This document shows positions 1-8,666 of a stretch of DNA of 64,000 nt, one piece after another. Location: the NCBI GenBank assembly GCA_028869255.1, contig CP110972.1:3229001-3293000 (forward strand), given 5' to 3'. Source of the stretch: Pseudomonas poae. Its GTDB lineage: Bacteria > Pseudomonadota > Gammaproteobacteria > Pseudomonadales > Pseudomonadaceae. The position numbers were made by a program, and so were the translations under genes. The notes beneath the pieces were generated by a model. It saw only the letters and a program-made list of their open reading frames with translations, was not told the DNA's origin and ran no database searches. The number at the start of each line of letters is the position of its first letter. The first letter of the stretch is position 1.

Positions 1-166
1 GCGCCGCCAGGCGTTCGCCCTGGCTTTGGGCGCGGTCCACAAAGGCCACCTTGGCGCCCTGCGCAGCAAAGGCGCGCACCATGAATTCGCCGATTCCCGA
101 AGCGCCTCCGGAAATCAGCACGGTCTTGCCCTTGAGGTCGGGATAAACAGCCGCTTGAGTGCTCAT
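1..166 (-). CDS. SDR-family oxidoreductase, N-terminal part only (window edge)
   Basis: The first 55 codons of a short-chain dehydrogenase start at 166 and run off the left edge. The Rossmann glycine motif GGASGIGE is visible at about residues 20-27, followed by an acidic residue in a VDRA segment, which suggests NAD(H) preference. It is divergent from the mutarotase gene and shares its promoter region, which carries a putative arabinose-regulon operator. A sugar 1-dehydrogenase oxidising L-arabinose (or D-galactose) to its lactone would complete the pathway encoded downstream. That role is inferred from context; the visible part only supports SDR membership. Confidence 0.8.
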   Translation of the reverse strand, partial: MSTQAAVYPDLKGKTVLISGGASGIGEFMVRAFAAQGAKVAFVDRAQSQGERLAA

Positions 167-261
167 ATAACGCTTGCCTCGCTTAAATAGTCTTATTTTA
201 TTTTGCAAATACGCGGTAAAAGGCTATAAATCTGCTGTCTTATCGACAAAATATCGCACAT

Positions 262-272
262 TAGTAGAACTA
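262..272. promoter_or_regulatory. Putative GntR-type operator TAGT-AGA-ACTA
   Basis: The site has the form TAGTnnnACTA and fits the FadR-subfamily consensus tnGTnnnACnA. The same motif lies in the divergent promoter of the main sugar operon (10085-10095). It sits between the SDR gene and the mutarotase gene, so it could control both. The likely ligand is the GntR protein at 11969-12691. Confidence 0.5.
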
Positions 273-282
273 TTCCACTCAA

Positions 283-290
283 AACAACAA
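283..290 (+). promoter_or_regulatory. Crc/Hfq-type A-rich motif AACAACAA
   Basis: AACAACAA matches the AAnAAnAA catabolite-activity motif and directly abuts the ribosome-binding site AAGGAAG (291-297) of the mutarotase gene. In Pseudomonas this placement is typical of Hfq/Crc translational repression during growth on preferred carbon sources. Confidence 0.55.
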
Positions 291-304
291 AAGGAAGTTC
301 GACC

Positions 305-1453
305 ATGAAGCACCCTCGATACCTGCTCTCGGGCCTTGCCATGTCGCTGCTGATCGCCAGTGGCGGCGCCCGGGCCGCAGGGCTCAGCAGTGAACACAAA
401 CCCTTCGGCAAAACCAATGACGGCACCGCCGTCGAACAGTACATCCTGCGTAACAGCCATGGCATGCAAGCCACGGTGATCACCTACGGCGGCGTGTTGC
501 AGTCGCTCAAGGTGCCGGATAAAAACGGCAAGTCCGAGGACGTGGTACTCGGCTTCGACACGGTGCAGGGTTACCAGGCCGGCACAGCATTTTTTGGCGC
601 AACCATCGGGCGCTTCGGCAATCGCCTCGCCGGCGGTGCCTTTGAACTCGATGGCAAGCGCTACCAGGTGCCGCTCAACGACGGCCCCAACTCTCTGCAT
701 GGCGGCGCCCAGGGCTTCGACAAGCACGTGTGGAAAGCCGAGCCGGTCAAGGCCAAGGACTCGGTCGGCGTGAAGCTGAGTTACTTGTCCAAGGACGGTG
801 AAATGGGCTTCCCCGGCAACCTGAAAACCGAGGTCACCTATAGCCTCAACGACAACAACGAACTGCATATCGACTACACGGCCAGCACCGACAAACCCAC
901 CGTGCTCAACCTCACCAACCACAGCTACTTCAATCTGGCCGGTGCGGGTAACGGCGACATCCTCAAGCAGGTCGCCACTTTGCACGCCAGCCATTACACA
1001 CCGGTGAATGCCACCTTGATCCCGACCGGTGAACTGGCGCCGGTCAAAGACACGCCGATGGACTTCCTGAAACCCACGCCTATCGGCCAGCACATCAAGG
1101 ACGATCACCCGCAGCTCAAATTCGCCGAGCCAAAACAAGGTGGGTTTGACTTCAACTGGGCGTTGGATACCAAGGGCGATATCAAGCAACTCGCCGCCGA
1201 AGTACATGACCCAGCGTCCGGTCGCCGCTTGCAGCTGTTCACCACGGAACCGGGCGTGCAGTTTTATACCAGCAACTTCCTGGATGGAACGGTCAAGGGC
1301 AAAGGTGGCAAGACCTATCAGCACTGGAGCGGGTTCACCCTGGAGACCCAGCACTTTCCGGATGCGCCTAACCAGCCTGACTTCGCTTCGACGCGTTTGA
1401 ACCCTGGGCAGACCTATACCCAGAACACCATCTTCAAGTTCTCCGCCGATTAA
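305..1453 (+). CDS. galM: Aldose 1-epimerase (mutarotase), periplasmic
   Basis: This 382-residue protein interconverts alpha and beta anomers of aldoses. A Sec signal peptide (basic start, hydrophobic stretch, cleavage near GARAAG at about residue 25) indicates the periplasm. GalM-family features include the GGVLQSLKVPD strand, the catalytic-histidine motif NHSYFNLAG, and a C-terminal ETQHFPDAPNQ segment that carries the catalytic glutamate. The start is supported by AAGGAAG 7 bases upstream. It diverges from the SDR gene and probably supplies the correct sugar anomer to the AraFGH importer or to a periplasmic sugar dehydrogenase. A REP palindrome follows its stop codon. Substrate specificity cannot be read from the sequence. 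Confidence 0.93.
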   Translation: MKHPRYLLSGLAMSLLIASGGARAAGLSSEHKPFGKTNDGTAVEQYILRNSHGMQATVITYGGVLQSLKVPDKNGKSEDVVLGFDTVQGYQAGTAFFGATIGRFGNRLAGGAFELDGKRYQVPLNDGPNSLHGGAQGFDKHVWKAEPVKAKDSVGVKLSYLSKDGEMGFPGNLKTEVTYSLNDNNELHIDYTASTDKPTVLNLTNHSYFNLAGAGNGDILKQVATLHASHYTPVNATLIPTGELAPVKDTPMDFLKPTPIGQHIKDDHPQLKFAEPKQGGFDFNWALDTKGDIKQLAAEVHDPASGRRLQLFTTEPGVQFYTSNFLDGTVKGKGGKTYQHWSGFTLETQHFPDAPNQPDFASTRLNPGQTYTQNTIFKFSAD

Positions 1454-1470
1454 CTGCTGGAACCGGCTTA

Positions 1471-1558
1471 TGTGGGAGCCGGGCTTGCCCGCGATTGCAG
1501 CACCTCGGTCTTTCAGTTAAGCCGAGGTGCTGCAATCGCAGGCAAGCCAGCTCCCACA
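1471..1558. repeat. REP/REPIN palindrome (GTGGGAG type)
   Basis: Two inverted REP units (TGTGGGAG...CTCCCACA) enclose a long inner palindrome around CACCTCGGT...GCCGAGGTG. It lies between the convergent 3' ends of galM and araH and could act as a bidirectional terminator or RNA stabiliser. Confidence 0.85.
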
Positions 1559-1582
1559 CTTTGATCGTCGCAGGGCAGGACT

Positions 1583-2551
1583 TCAGCGTTGCTTCATGCG
1601 GTCGATGACCACGGCCAGCAACAGAATCGAACCGCGGATCACGTACTGGTAAAACGTGTCGATGTTCTTCAGGTTCATCGCGTTCTCGATGATCGCCAGG
1701 ATCAACACCCCGGCGATGACATGGCGGATCATCCCCACCCCGCCGCTCAGGGATACCCCGCCCAGCACACAAGCCGAAATCACCGTGAGCTCAAACCCCT
1801 GGCCGATCATCGGCTGGCCGGAGGTCATGCGCGAGGCCAGGATCACCCCGGCCAGGGCGCCGATCACGCCATGCACGGCGAAGATCAGGATTTTCGTGCG
1901 GTCCACATTCACCCCGGCCAGCAACGCCGCTTCCGGGTTACCGCCGATGGCCATGGTGTTGCGCCCGTAGGTGGTGTAGTTGAGCAACCAGCCGAAAAAC
2001 ACAAAGCACACAATGGTGATCAGGATCGGCACCGGCACGCCCAGCAACTGGCCGTTGCCGAAGATAAAGAACTGCTCCTGGGACACGCCCACAGCCTTGC
2101 CGTTGGCGAAGATATACGCCAGGCCACGCACGATCTGCATGGTGGCCAACGTGGTGATCAGCGCATTGACCCGCAGTTTGGCGATCACAATCCCGTTGAT
2201 CAGCCCCACGATCAGCCCCATCAGCAAGGCGGCGCCGATGCCCAGCATGACGCTGTCGGTATCGCGCATCACAATCGCCGCCACAACCCCGGCGCAAGCG
2301 ATCACCGAGCCCACCGACAAGTCGAAGTGCCCCGACGCCAGGCAAAACAGCATGGTGCACGCGGCAATGCCCACCGTCGAAATGGCCAGGCCCAGCCCGC
2401 GCATATTCAGCGGCGAGAGGAAGTTGTCGATCAGCAAGGCGCACAGCAAAAAGATGCTGATTGCCGCCAGCAACATTGCCCAGTTATCCAGGAGTGCCCG
2501 CACATCGAGGGGTTTGCGTGCCGTTGGCAACGCGTTGTTTTGGGTGGTCAT
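1583..2551 (-). CDS. araH: Sugar ABC transporter permease (L-arabinose type)
   Basis: This 322-residue inner-membrane permease belongs to the RbsC/AraH/XylH family. It is strongly hydrophobic, with about 8-10 predicted membrane segments. Family hallmarks include FCLASGHFDLSVGSV, a GLINGIVIAKLRVNALI loop, and the EAA-like segment GNPEAALLAGVNV that contacts the ATPase. It follows the ATPase gene by about 9 bases and forms an operon with araG and araF. A homodimer would form the translocation pore. The arabinose assignment rests mainly on the neighbouring binding protein. Confidence 0.92.
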   Translation of the reverse strand: MTTQNNALPTARKPLDVRALLDNWAMLLAAISIFLLCALLIDNFLSPLNMRGLGLAISTVGIAACTMLFCLASGHFDLSVGSVIACAGVVAAIVMRDTDSVMLGIGAALLMGLIVGLINGIVIAKLRVNALITTLATMQIVRGLAYIFANGKAVGVSQEQFFIFGNGQLLGVPVPILITIVCFVFFGWLLNYTTYGRNTMAIGGNPEAALLAGVNVDRTKILIFAVHGVIGALAGVILASRMTSGQPMIGQGFELTVISACVLGGVSLSGGVGMIRHVIAGVLILAIIENAMNLKNIDTFYQYVIRGSILLLAVVIDRMKQR

Positions 2552-2560
2552 GGTCGTCTC

Positions 2561-4087
2561 TCAGTTCGCCGGGCCGCGCGGCAAGGCCAGCTGCAGCAGG
2601 TTGGATTCAGTCGCGTGTTCGCGGGTTTGTTCGCCGCGCAAGGCGCCTTCGCACAGCACCAGAATGCGGTCGGAAATACCCATCACTTCCATCAGGTCGC
2701 TGGACACCACGATCACCGCAATGCCGCTGGCCGCCAGGTTGTGAATGATCTGGTAGATCTCGGCCTTGGCGCCGATATCAATGCCCCGGGTCGGCTCGTC
2801 CAGCAGCAGCACCTTCATCGGCATCGACAGCCAACGGCCCAAAATCGCCTTTTGCTGATTGCCGCCCGACAGGTACATGATTTTCTGTTCGGCATTCGGC
2901 GTTTTGACTTTCATCGCCTTGATCTGCTGGTCGGCGTTGCCCTTTTCCCAGCCGTCTCGCAGCAGCCAGCCAAACGTGGAGTGGGCGCCACGCGCGCTGA
3001 TATTGATGTTCTCGGCCACGCTGGACAGCGGAATGATGCCCTCCTTTTTGCGGTCTTCCGGGCACAGCAACACGCCGGCGGCGATGGCATCGCGAGGTGA
3101 ATGCAGCTGCAGTTTTTGCCCATACAGCTCAAGGCTTCCAGCGGTGCTGCGATTCAAACCGCTGAGCAAACGAAACAGCTCGGTGCGCCCGGCGCCGACC
3201 AACCCGAACAGCCCGAGAATCTCGCCCTTGCGCACTTGAAAACTGACCGGCTCGCGCAAGCCAGGCCCCAGCAAACCCTCGACCTTGAGGGCCACCTCGC
3301 CGTGCTCACGCGGGCGGTAGTCGTAGATGTCCTGGATATCGCGACCGACCATGCAGGTCACCAGTTGGTCGTGGGTCAGCGCGCTCATGTCGTCGAAGGT
3401 GCGCACGTAGCGGCCATCCTTGAATACCGTGACGGCGTTGCAGATGCGGAACACTTCTTCCATGCGATGCGACACGTAAAGCACCACTTTGCCCTCATCA
3501 CGCAGGCGCGTGATGATCGCCATCAGCCGGTCGATTTCCCGCGCAGACAAGCTGCTGGTCGGCTCATCAAAGGCAATCACATGCGCGCCACGCGACAGTG
3601 CCTTGGCGATTTCCACCAATTGGCGCTGACCGAGGGACAGGCGCCCAAGCTTCTCGTCCGGGTCGATTTCATCGGCCAGCCCCTTGAGGCACGCCAGCGC
3701 CTGCTTGCGCAGCAGGCCACGATTGACCACGCCGAAGCGCGTCGGCAAATGCCCGAGAAACAGGTTCTCGGCCACGCTCATTTCCGGCACCAGGTGCAAC
3801 TCCTGGTGGATCACCGCCACGCCGCTGGCAATGCTGTCGGCGGCGGATTTGAAGTCCATGGTCTGCGCGCCGATCTGCAGTGTGCCGCTGCTGGGGATAT
3901 AAGCACCGCCGAGGATTTTCAACAGCGTCGACTTGCCCGCGCCGTTCTCACCCATCAAGGCGTGCACCTGCCCAGGCAGGGCGGTAAAGCTGATGCCGTC
4001 CAGCGCCTTGACCCCGGGGAAGGTTTTACCGATGCCGTTGAAACTCAACTGGGCAGCGGTGTCGTGTGTCTGTAATTGCGCGTGCAT
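2561..4087 (-). CDS. araG: Sugar ABC transporter ATP-binding protein (L-arabinose type)
   Basis: This 508-residue protein carries two ABC modules in tandem, as in AraG/RbsA/XylG. The N-terminal half has Walker [10 protein letters not shown], signature LSLGQRQLV and Walker [12 protein letters not shown]. The C-terminal half has a degenerate Walker A (GLVGAGRTE), signature YLSGGNQQK and Walker [13 protein letters not shown] chose the ATG at 4087 because GAGGTGG lies just upstream; a longer frame to 4135 adds residues with no family similarity. It is cotranscribed with araF and araH. Confidence 0.93.
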   Translation of the reverse strand: MHAQLQTHDTAAQLSFNGIGKTFPGVKALDGISFTALPGQVHALMGENGAGKSTLLKILGGAYIPSSGTLQIGAQTMDFKSAADSIASGVAVIHQELHLVPEMSVAENLFLGHLPTRFGVVNRGLLRKQALACLKGLADEIDPDEKLGRLSLGQRQLVEIAKALSRGAHVIAFDEPTSSLSAREIDRLMAIITRLRDEGKVVLYVSHRMEEVFRICNAVTVFKDGRYVRTFDDMSALTHDQLVTCMVGRDIQDIYDYRPREHGEVALKVEGLLGPGLREPVSFQVRKGEILGLFGLVGAGRTELFRLLSGLNRSTAGSLELYGQKLQLHSPRDAIAAGVLLCPEDRKKEGIIPLSSVAENINISARGAHSTFGWLLRDGWEKGNADQQIKAMKVKTPNAEQKIMYLSGGNQQKAILGRWLSMPMKVLLLDEPTRGIDIGAKAEIYQIIHNLAASGIAVIVVSSDLMEVMGISDRILVLCEGALRGEQTREHATESNLLQLALPRGPAN

Positions 4088-4144
4088 AACCACCTCGTGA
4101 CAGGGATCAGGCGGCCCCGTAACCGGGGCCGCCAAGGGAAACCA

Positions 4145-5149
4145 TCAGTTCCACAAACCGATTTTTTCCAGTTCCTGCTTGAAGTTCTCGCGGGTAATCA
4201 GCGTCACTTCATCCATGGCGGTGTACTTGGGTGGTTCTTTGCCGGTGGTGACCCAGTCGAACATCATCTTCGCGGTGTTGTAGCCCTCGATATGCGGGCT
4301 GGGCAGCATCGAGCCGAAGAAGCCGCTGTTGGGCTTCTTCAGTTCGCCGATGGCGTCGGTGCCATTGATGCCGATACCGATCACGTTGGCGGCTTTGAAG
4401 CCGGCGCTTTCGGTGGCGCGTACGCCGCCCAGCACGGTGTTGTCGTTCATGCCGCCGATGATCAGGTTTTTCGCGCCGCTGGGCAGCTTGACCAGGGCCG
4501 AGTTGGTGGCGTCCATGCTGCCCGGAACGTCGAGGGTTTTAGCCGCCGTGAACAAGATGTGGTCCTTGGGAAAGCCTGCGTCTTCCAGGGATTTGACCGA
4601 GCCGTCGGTGCGCTTCTTGCCGGTGTCGAGTTCATTGAAGGTGTTGATCACCGCGTAGGTGTCCTTCCAGTCCCAGCCGCGTTTTTTCGCCTCGGCGGCC
4701 ATGGCCGCGCCCTGCTTCTGGCCGACTTCAAAAGCGGCCATGCCCAGGTACGGCACGTCCTCCATGAAGTTGCCTTTGGCGTCGACAAACCGGTCATCCA
4801 CGGCAATGACTTTCAAGCCATTGGCCTTGGCCTTGGCGACGATGGCCGGGCCCAGGGACACGTCCGGAGGGCAGATCACAAAGCCCTTGGCGCCATTGGC
4901 GGCCAGGCTGTCGATGGCCGAGAGGGTTTTCTCGCCATCGGGCACGGCGATCTTGATCACCGTAAAGCCATGTTCCTTGCCGGCTTTTTCGGCAAAGGCC
5001 CACTCGGTCTGGAACCAGGGCTCTTCAGCCTGCTTGACCAGAAAACCGATCTTCACTTCTTCAGCGGCCAGCAACAGCCCGCTCAAACTCATGGCCGAGA
5101 CCGCTACAGCGGCGCAGCACAGGGAACGGATACCACGACGACGATTCAT
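4145..5149 (-). CDS. araF: L-arabinose ABC transporter periplasmic binding protein
   Basis: This 334-residue protein has a signal peptide ending near SGLLLAAEE. The mature protein closely resembles E. coli AraF across its length: KIGFLVKQAEEPWFQTEW, IKIAVPDGEKTLSAIDSLA, GAKGFVIC, KVIAVDDRFV, GMNDNTVLGGVRATE and LITRENFKQELEK are near-identical blocks. It would capture L-arabinose, possibly also D-galactose or D-fucose, for AraGH. AAGGAG precedes the start, with an A-rich Crc-type motif beside it. The lactonase gene upstream ends 30 bases away, so readthrough from the pathway operon is likely. Confidence 0.95.
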   Translation of the reverse strand: MNRRRGIRSLCCAAVAVSAMSLSGLLLAAEEVKIGFLVKQAEEPWFQTEWAFAEKAGKEHGFTVIKIAVPDGEKTLSAIDSLAANGAKGFVICPPDVSLGPAIVAKAKANGLKVIAVDDRFVDAKGNFMEDVPYLGMAAFEVGQKQGAAMAAEAKKRGWDWKDTYAVINTFNELDTGKKRTDGSVKSLEDAGFPKDHILFTAAKTLDVPGSMDATNSALVKLPSGAKNLIIGGMNDNTVLGGVRATESAGFKAANVIGIGINGTDAIGELKKPNSGFFGSMLPSPHIEGYNTAKMMFDWVTTGKEPPKYTAMDEVTLITRENFKQELEKIGLWN

Positions 5150-5160
5150 ACGGTGACTCC

Positions 5161-5174
5161 TTGTTGTTGTTTTT
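5161..5174 (-). promoter_or_regulatory. Crc/Hfq-type A-rich motif before araF
   Basis: On the minus strand AAAAACAACAACAA runs directly into the AAGGAG ribosome-binding site of araF. It contains overlapping AAnAAnAA matches, the signature for Hfq/Crc binding that blocks translation initiation. Confidence 0.6.
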
Positions 5175-5179
5175 AGGGG

Positions 5180-6043
5180 TTATCCGGCGAAGCGATTACA
5201 GGGTTTACCAGGCACATCCATTTCAATCGCCAACACCGCGCCGTCCAAAGGATGATCCAATGGGCTGGCGGCACTGGTGATGTACAACGTGGAGAGGTTC
5301 GGGCCACCGAAAACACAACTGGTGGGGCGGCTGACGGGCAGTTCAAGGACGCGGTCCACCTGCCCTTGCGGCGTCAGCCGCAGCAGGCAACTGCCGTCCC
5401 AGCGGGCGTTCCAGATATAGCCCTCAACGTCCATCGCCGAGCCATCCGGCCCGCCGCGTGCGTGCGGGCCGAACCAGACCTGGGCCGGCTCCAGTTGGCC
5501 GTCGGCCTGGATCGCATGGCGGTACAGCGTGCCGTCCATGCTGTCGCCGAAATGCACGTGGCCGCCGTCCTCGCTCCATAACAAGGTGTTGGGAATACCC
5601 AGGCCAGCCAGCAGCGGCGTGACCTGCCCGTCGGCATCGACGCGAAACAGCCCGCCGGAGCGCCGGGTGATCGGCAGGTCTTCACCCTGCTCGCCGATGT
5701 TGTTCTGCATGGTGCCCAGCCACAGGCGCCCTTGGGCATCGCAGCGCGCTTCATTGCCACGGTTGCCCGGTTGCGGGTCGGCCACGCACAGCAGGGTCAA
5801 GGCTTCGGTGCTGAGGTCGAGCCGGTAGACGCCGCTGCTCAGGGTCACCAGCGCATCGCCGCTGTCACACGGGATAAAGGCCGAGACGTGCTCGGGCAGC
5901 TGCCAGGTCTGCAGTTGCCCGCCCATCAGGCGCAGTGCCTGTTTGCCGGCGATATTGACCCAATACAGGGCCTGGGTCGGCGCGTCCCAGAACGGCGCTT
6001 CACCCAACTGTGCACGGTGTGCGGTCACTGCGCTCAACGACAT
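5180..6043 (-). CDS. SMP-30/gluconolactonase-family sugar lactonase (L-arabinolactonase candidate)
   Basis: This 287-residue protein belongs to the SMP-30/LRE beta-propeller family of metal-dependent lactonases. Visible family motifs are LGEAPFWD near the start (metal-binding Glu), NEARCDAQGRLWLGTM (Asn/Asp ligand region), GIPNTLLWSEDG and GGPDGSAMDVEGYIWNARW. It would hydrolyse the aldonolactone made by the sugar dehydrogenase to the aldonate. It lies between the semialdehyde dehydrogenase and araF genes in a single minus-strand operon. AGGAGG precedes the ATG, with a Crc-type motif upstream. Confidence 0.88.
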   Translation of the reverse strand: MSLSAVTAHRAQLGEAPFWDAPTQALYWVNIAGKQALRLMGGQLQTWQLPEHVSAFIPCDSGDALVTLSSGVYRLDLSTEALTLLCVADPQPGNRGNEARCDAQGRLWLGTMQNNIGEQGEDLPITRRSGGLFRVDADGQVTPLLAGLGIPNTLLWSEDGGHVHFGDSMDGTLYRHAIQADGQLEPAQVWFGPHARGGPDGSAMDVEGYIWNARWDGSCLLRLTPQGQVDRVLELPVSRPTSCVFGGPNLSTLYITSAASPLDHPLDGAVLAIEMDVPGKPCNRFAG

Positions 6044-6059
6044 GAAACCTCCTGGATTA

Positions 6060-6067
6060 TTGTTGTT
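6060..6067 (-). promoter_or_regulatory. Crc/Hfq-type A-rich motif before the lactonase gene
   Basis: AACAACAA on the minus strand, within AAACAACAATAA, sits 5' of the lactonase AGGAGG site. It lies in the 27-base gap after the dehydrogenase gene. Confidence 0.55.
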
Positions 6068-6070
6068 TTT

Positions 6071-7651
6071 TTACAGCGCGTCGCGCGATGGCGTGCCATC
6101 CACCAGCCGCTGGATACGCAACGGGTTGGCATTTTTCAACGCGTCGGGCAGCAGGCTATCAGGGTAGTTCTGGAAGCACACGGGGCGCAGGAAACGGTCG
6201 ATGGCCAGGGTGCCGACCGAGGTGCCACGGGCATCGGACGTCGCCGGGTATGGGCCGCCATGCACCATCGAGTCGCACACCTCGACGCCGGTCGGGTAGC
6301 CGTTGAGCAGGATGCGCCCGACCTTCTGTTCCAACAGCGGCGTGAGTTCGGCGAACTGCTGAAAATCCGCCGGTTCGCCAATGATCGTGGCGGTCAGTTG
6401 GCCGTGCAGGCCGTGCAAGGCGGCGCTGAGTTGGGCTTGGTCAGCGACCTCGACAAACACCGTGGTGGGGCCGAACACTTCTTCCTGCAGCACCTCATCG
6501 CCGTCGATCAACAGGCTCACATCGGCCTTGAACAACTGCGGCTGTGCCTGCTTGCCGGCCTGGGCGCTGCCGGCCAGATGTTGAATGCCGGGGTGCGCCA
6601 GCAGCTTTTCGAGGCCCTTGCCGTAGCTGCTCAAGGTGCCGGCGTTCAGCATGGTCTGTGCCGGTTGATCGCCGATCAGTCGGGCCACTTGCTGGGTAAA
6701 CGCGGTGAATTCAGGCGAGGCGATGCCGATCACCAGACCGGGGTTGGTACAGAACTGGCCACAGCCTTGCACCACCGAGGCGGTCAGGTCGCGGGCCACG
6801 GTGTCGGCACGCGCCGACAACGCCTGAGGCAACACAATCACCGGGTTGATGCTCGACATCTCGGCAAACACCGGGATCGGCTGCGGGCGCGCCGCTGCCA
6901 TATCGCACAAGGCGCGGCCGCCCTTGAGCGAGCCGGTAAAGCCGACCGCCTGGATCGCCGGGTGCTTGACCAGCGCCTCACCGACGCCGCCGCCGAAGAT
7001 CATATTGAACACCCCCTTCGGCATCTCGGTGGCCTCGGCCGCACGGATGATCGCATCGGCGACCTGCTCGGCCGTCGCCATATGCCCGCTGTGGGCCTTG
7101 AACACCACCGGGCAACCGGCCGCCAATGCCGCAGCGGTGTCGCCACCCGCCGTGGAAAACGCCAGGGGAAAGTTGCTGGCGCCAAACACCGCCACCGGGC
7201 CCAGGCCGATACGGTATTGGCGCAGGTCCGGGCGCGGCAGCGGTTGGCGCTCCGGCAGTGCCTTGTCGATACGCGCACCATAGAAATCACCGCGCCGCAG
7301 CACGGTGGCGAACAAACGCATCTGGCCGCTGGTACGCCCGCGCTCGCCTTTGATGCGCGCGGCGGGCAGCGCGGTTTCGCGGCAGACCAACTCGATGAAG
7401 TTATCGCTCAGGGCATCCAGTTCGTCGGCTATCGCGTCCAGGAACTGCGCACGGCGTGCAGCGCTCAATGCGCGGTAAGCCGGATACGCTGCGGCGGCGG
7501 CCTTGGCGGCGGCGTCGACTTCCTGAGGGGTGGCCTGGTAGAAGTCCTGAGGCAAGGCTTCGCCCGTACCGGCGTCGACGCTTTGCAGTTTGATGCTGCC
7601 GTGGGCGCTACGCTGGCCGCCGATGTAGTTGTGGCCTGGGAACTGAGTCAT
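6071..7651 (-). CDS. Alpha-ketoglutarate semialdehyde dehydrogenase (2,5-dioxovalerate dehydrogenase)
   Basis: This 526-residue NAD(P)+ aldehyde dehydrogenase is of the KGSADH type that ends non-phosphorylating pentose pathways by producing 2-oxoglutarate. It carries FGASNFPLAFSTAGGD (cofactor binding), GFTGSLKGGRAL, the catalytic Glu region EMSSINPVIVLP, and the catalytic cysteine in VVQGCGQFCTNPG. The length of about 525 residues and the FGASNFP motif are characteristic of the 2,5-dioxovalerate group. It is separated by 10 bases from the AraD1-type gene, in the same operon. Confidence 0.92.
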   Translation of the reverse strand: MTQFPGHNYIGGQRSAHGSIKLQSVDAGTGEALPQDFYQATPQEVDAAAKAAAAAYPAYRALSAARRAQFLDAIADELDALSDNFIELVCRETALPAARIKGERGRTSGQMRLFATVLRRGDFYGARIDKALPERQPLPRPDLRQYRIGLGPVAVFGASNFPLAFSTAGGDTAAALAAGCPVVFKAHSGHMATAEQVADAIIRAAEATEMPKGVFNMIFGGGVGEALVKHPAIQAVGFTGSLKGGRALCDMAAARPQPIPVFAEMSSINPVIVLPQALSARADTVARDLTASVVQGCGQFCTNPGLVIGIASPEFTAFTQQVARLIGDQPAQTMLNAGTLSSYGKGLEKLLAHPGIQHLAGSAQAGKQAQPQLFKADVSLLIDGDEVLQEEVFGPTTVFVEVADQAQLSAALHGLHGQLTATIIGEPADFQQFAELTPLLEQKVGRILLNGYPTGVEVCDSMVHGGPYPATSDARGTSVGTLAIDRFLRPVCFQNYPDSLLPDALKNANPLRIQRLVDGTPSRDAL

Positions 7652-7661
7652 GAAGGTCTCC

Positions 7662-8651
7662 TTAAAGGGGGGTTACTTGGCCGGGCTCGAATACCGCGTC
7701 GACCTGGCCGACCGTGTTGATCAGCGGCGCGCCGAACTCGGCCTGGCTGATCTCGAACACGTCGCCCGGTTGGGTACGTATACCGTCGGCGAATGACAAT
7801 GTCGCGGTGCCGAAAAAATGCACATGCACATCGCCCGGCTTGAGGAACTGGCTGTATTTGAAGTGGTGGTACTCGAGGTTTTCCAGGCTGTGGCACATAT
7901 TGGCCTCGCCGCTGAGGAATTCGTTCCGCCAGATTTCCTCGCCGTTACGCAGGATGCGGCTGGTGCCCGCCAGGTGCTGGGGCAACTCACCCACGCGCAG
8001 CTCCGGCCCATAGCTGCAATTGCGCAGCTTGGAATGGGCCAGGTACAGGTAGTTCTTGCGCTCCATCACGTGATCGGAGAACTCGTTGCCCACCGCAAAA
8101 CCCAGGCGATAGGGCTTGCTGTCACGGCCGATGACGTACAGGCCGGCGATCTCCGGTTCTTCACCTGCATCGTCGGCAAACGGCGGCACCGCAAAGGCTG
8201 CGCCCGGGCGTACCACGGTGCTGCCGTCGCCCTTGTAGAACCACTCCGGTTGCACGCCCGCCTGGCCGGCCGCAGGCTTGCCGCCCTCCACGCCCCATTT
8301 GAAGATGCGCATGGTGTCGGTCAGTGCGGTTTCGTCACCGCCCTGGTGCATCTTGTCCCGCGCCGAGGCACTGCCCAGGTGGGTCAGGCCGGTGCCGCTG
8401 ATCAGCATATGCGCCGGGTCGGGGTGGTCCAGCGGTGGCAGGATTTTCAGGTCGGCCAGCAGCGCGGCGTAGTCATGGCTGTCGCCCAGGCCCAGGCTGT
8501 TCACCTGATGCGCCAGGCCCACGCCAGCTTCGATGGCGGCCATCGCCAGCTCGCGCACGCTGCGTGCGGTCTGCACTTCACGCAGCTTGCTGCCTTCCAC
8601 CACGCCGACCCGGCGCTCGCCGTTGCGCAACTCGAACTGAACTAAACGCAT
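7662..8651 (-). CDS. AraD1-family 2-keto-3-deoxy-L-arabonate dehydratase (FAH superfamily)
   Basis: This 329-residue protein belongs to the fumarylacetoacetate-hydrolase-like AraD1/GguC family. It would dehydrate 2-keto-3-deoxy-L-arabonate to 2-oxoglutarate semialdehyde. Seen features are the ISGTGLTHLGSA segment, a WFYKGDGSTVVRPG block, an acidic EEPEIAGLYVIG metal site, and GNEFSDHVMERKNYL. AAGGAGA lies 6 bases before the ATG. The product feeds the semialdehyde dehydrogenase encoded immediately downstream. The enzymatic assignment is by family and context. Confidence 0.88.
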   Translation of the reverse strand: MRLVQFELRNGERRVGVVEGSKLREVQTARSVRELAMAAIEAGVGLAHQVNSLGLGDSHDYAALLADLKILPPLDHPDPAHMLISGTGLTHLGSASARDKMHQGGDETALTDTMRIFKWGVEGGKPAAGQAGVQPEWFYKGDGSTVVRPGAAFAVPPFADDAGEEPEIAGLYVIGRDSKPYRLGFAVGNEFSDHVMERKNYLYLAHSKLRNCSYGPELRVGELPQHLAGTSRILRNGEEIWRNEFLSGEANMCHSLENLEYHHFKYSQFLKPGDVHVHFFGTATLSFADGIRTQPGDVFEISQAEFGAPLINTVGQVDAVFEPGQVTPL

Positions 8652-8666
8652 GCAATGTCTCCTTGA

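Noticed and set aside
1589..3100. Long plus-strand reading frame of about 500 codons opposite araH/araG
   Set aside because: It is antisense to two unmistakable transporter genes, is rich in His/Gln/Arg/Ala typical of high-GC shadow frames, and has no domain or ribosome-binding site.
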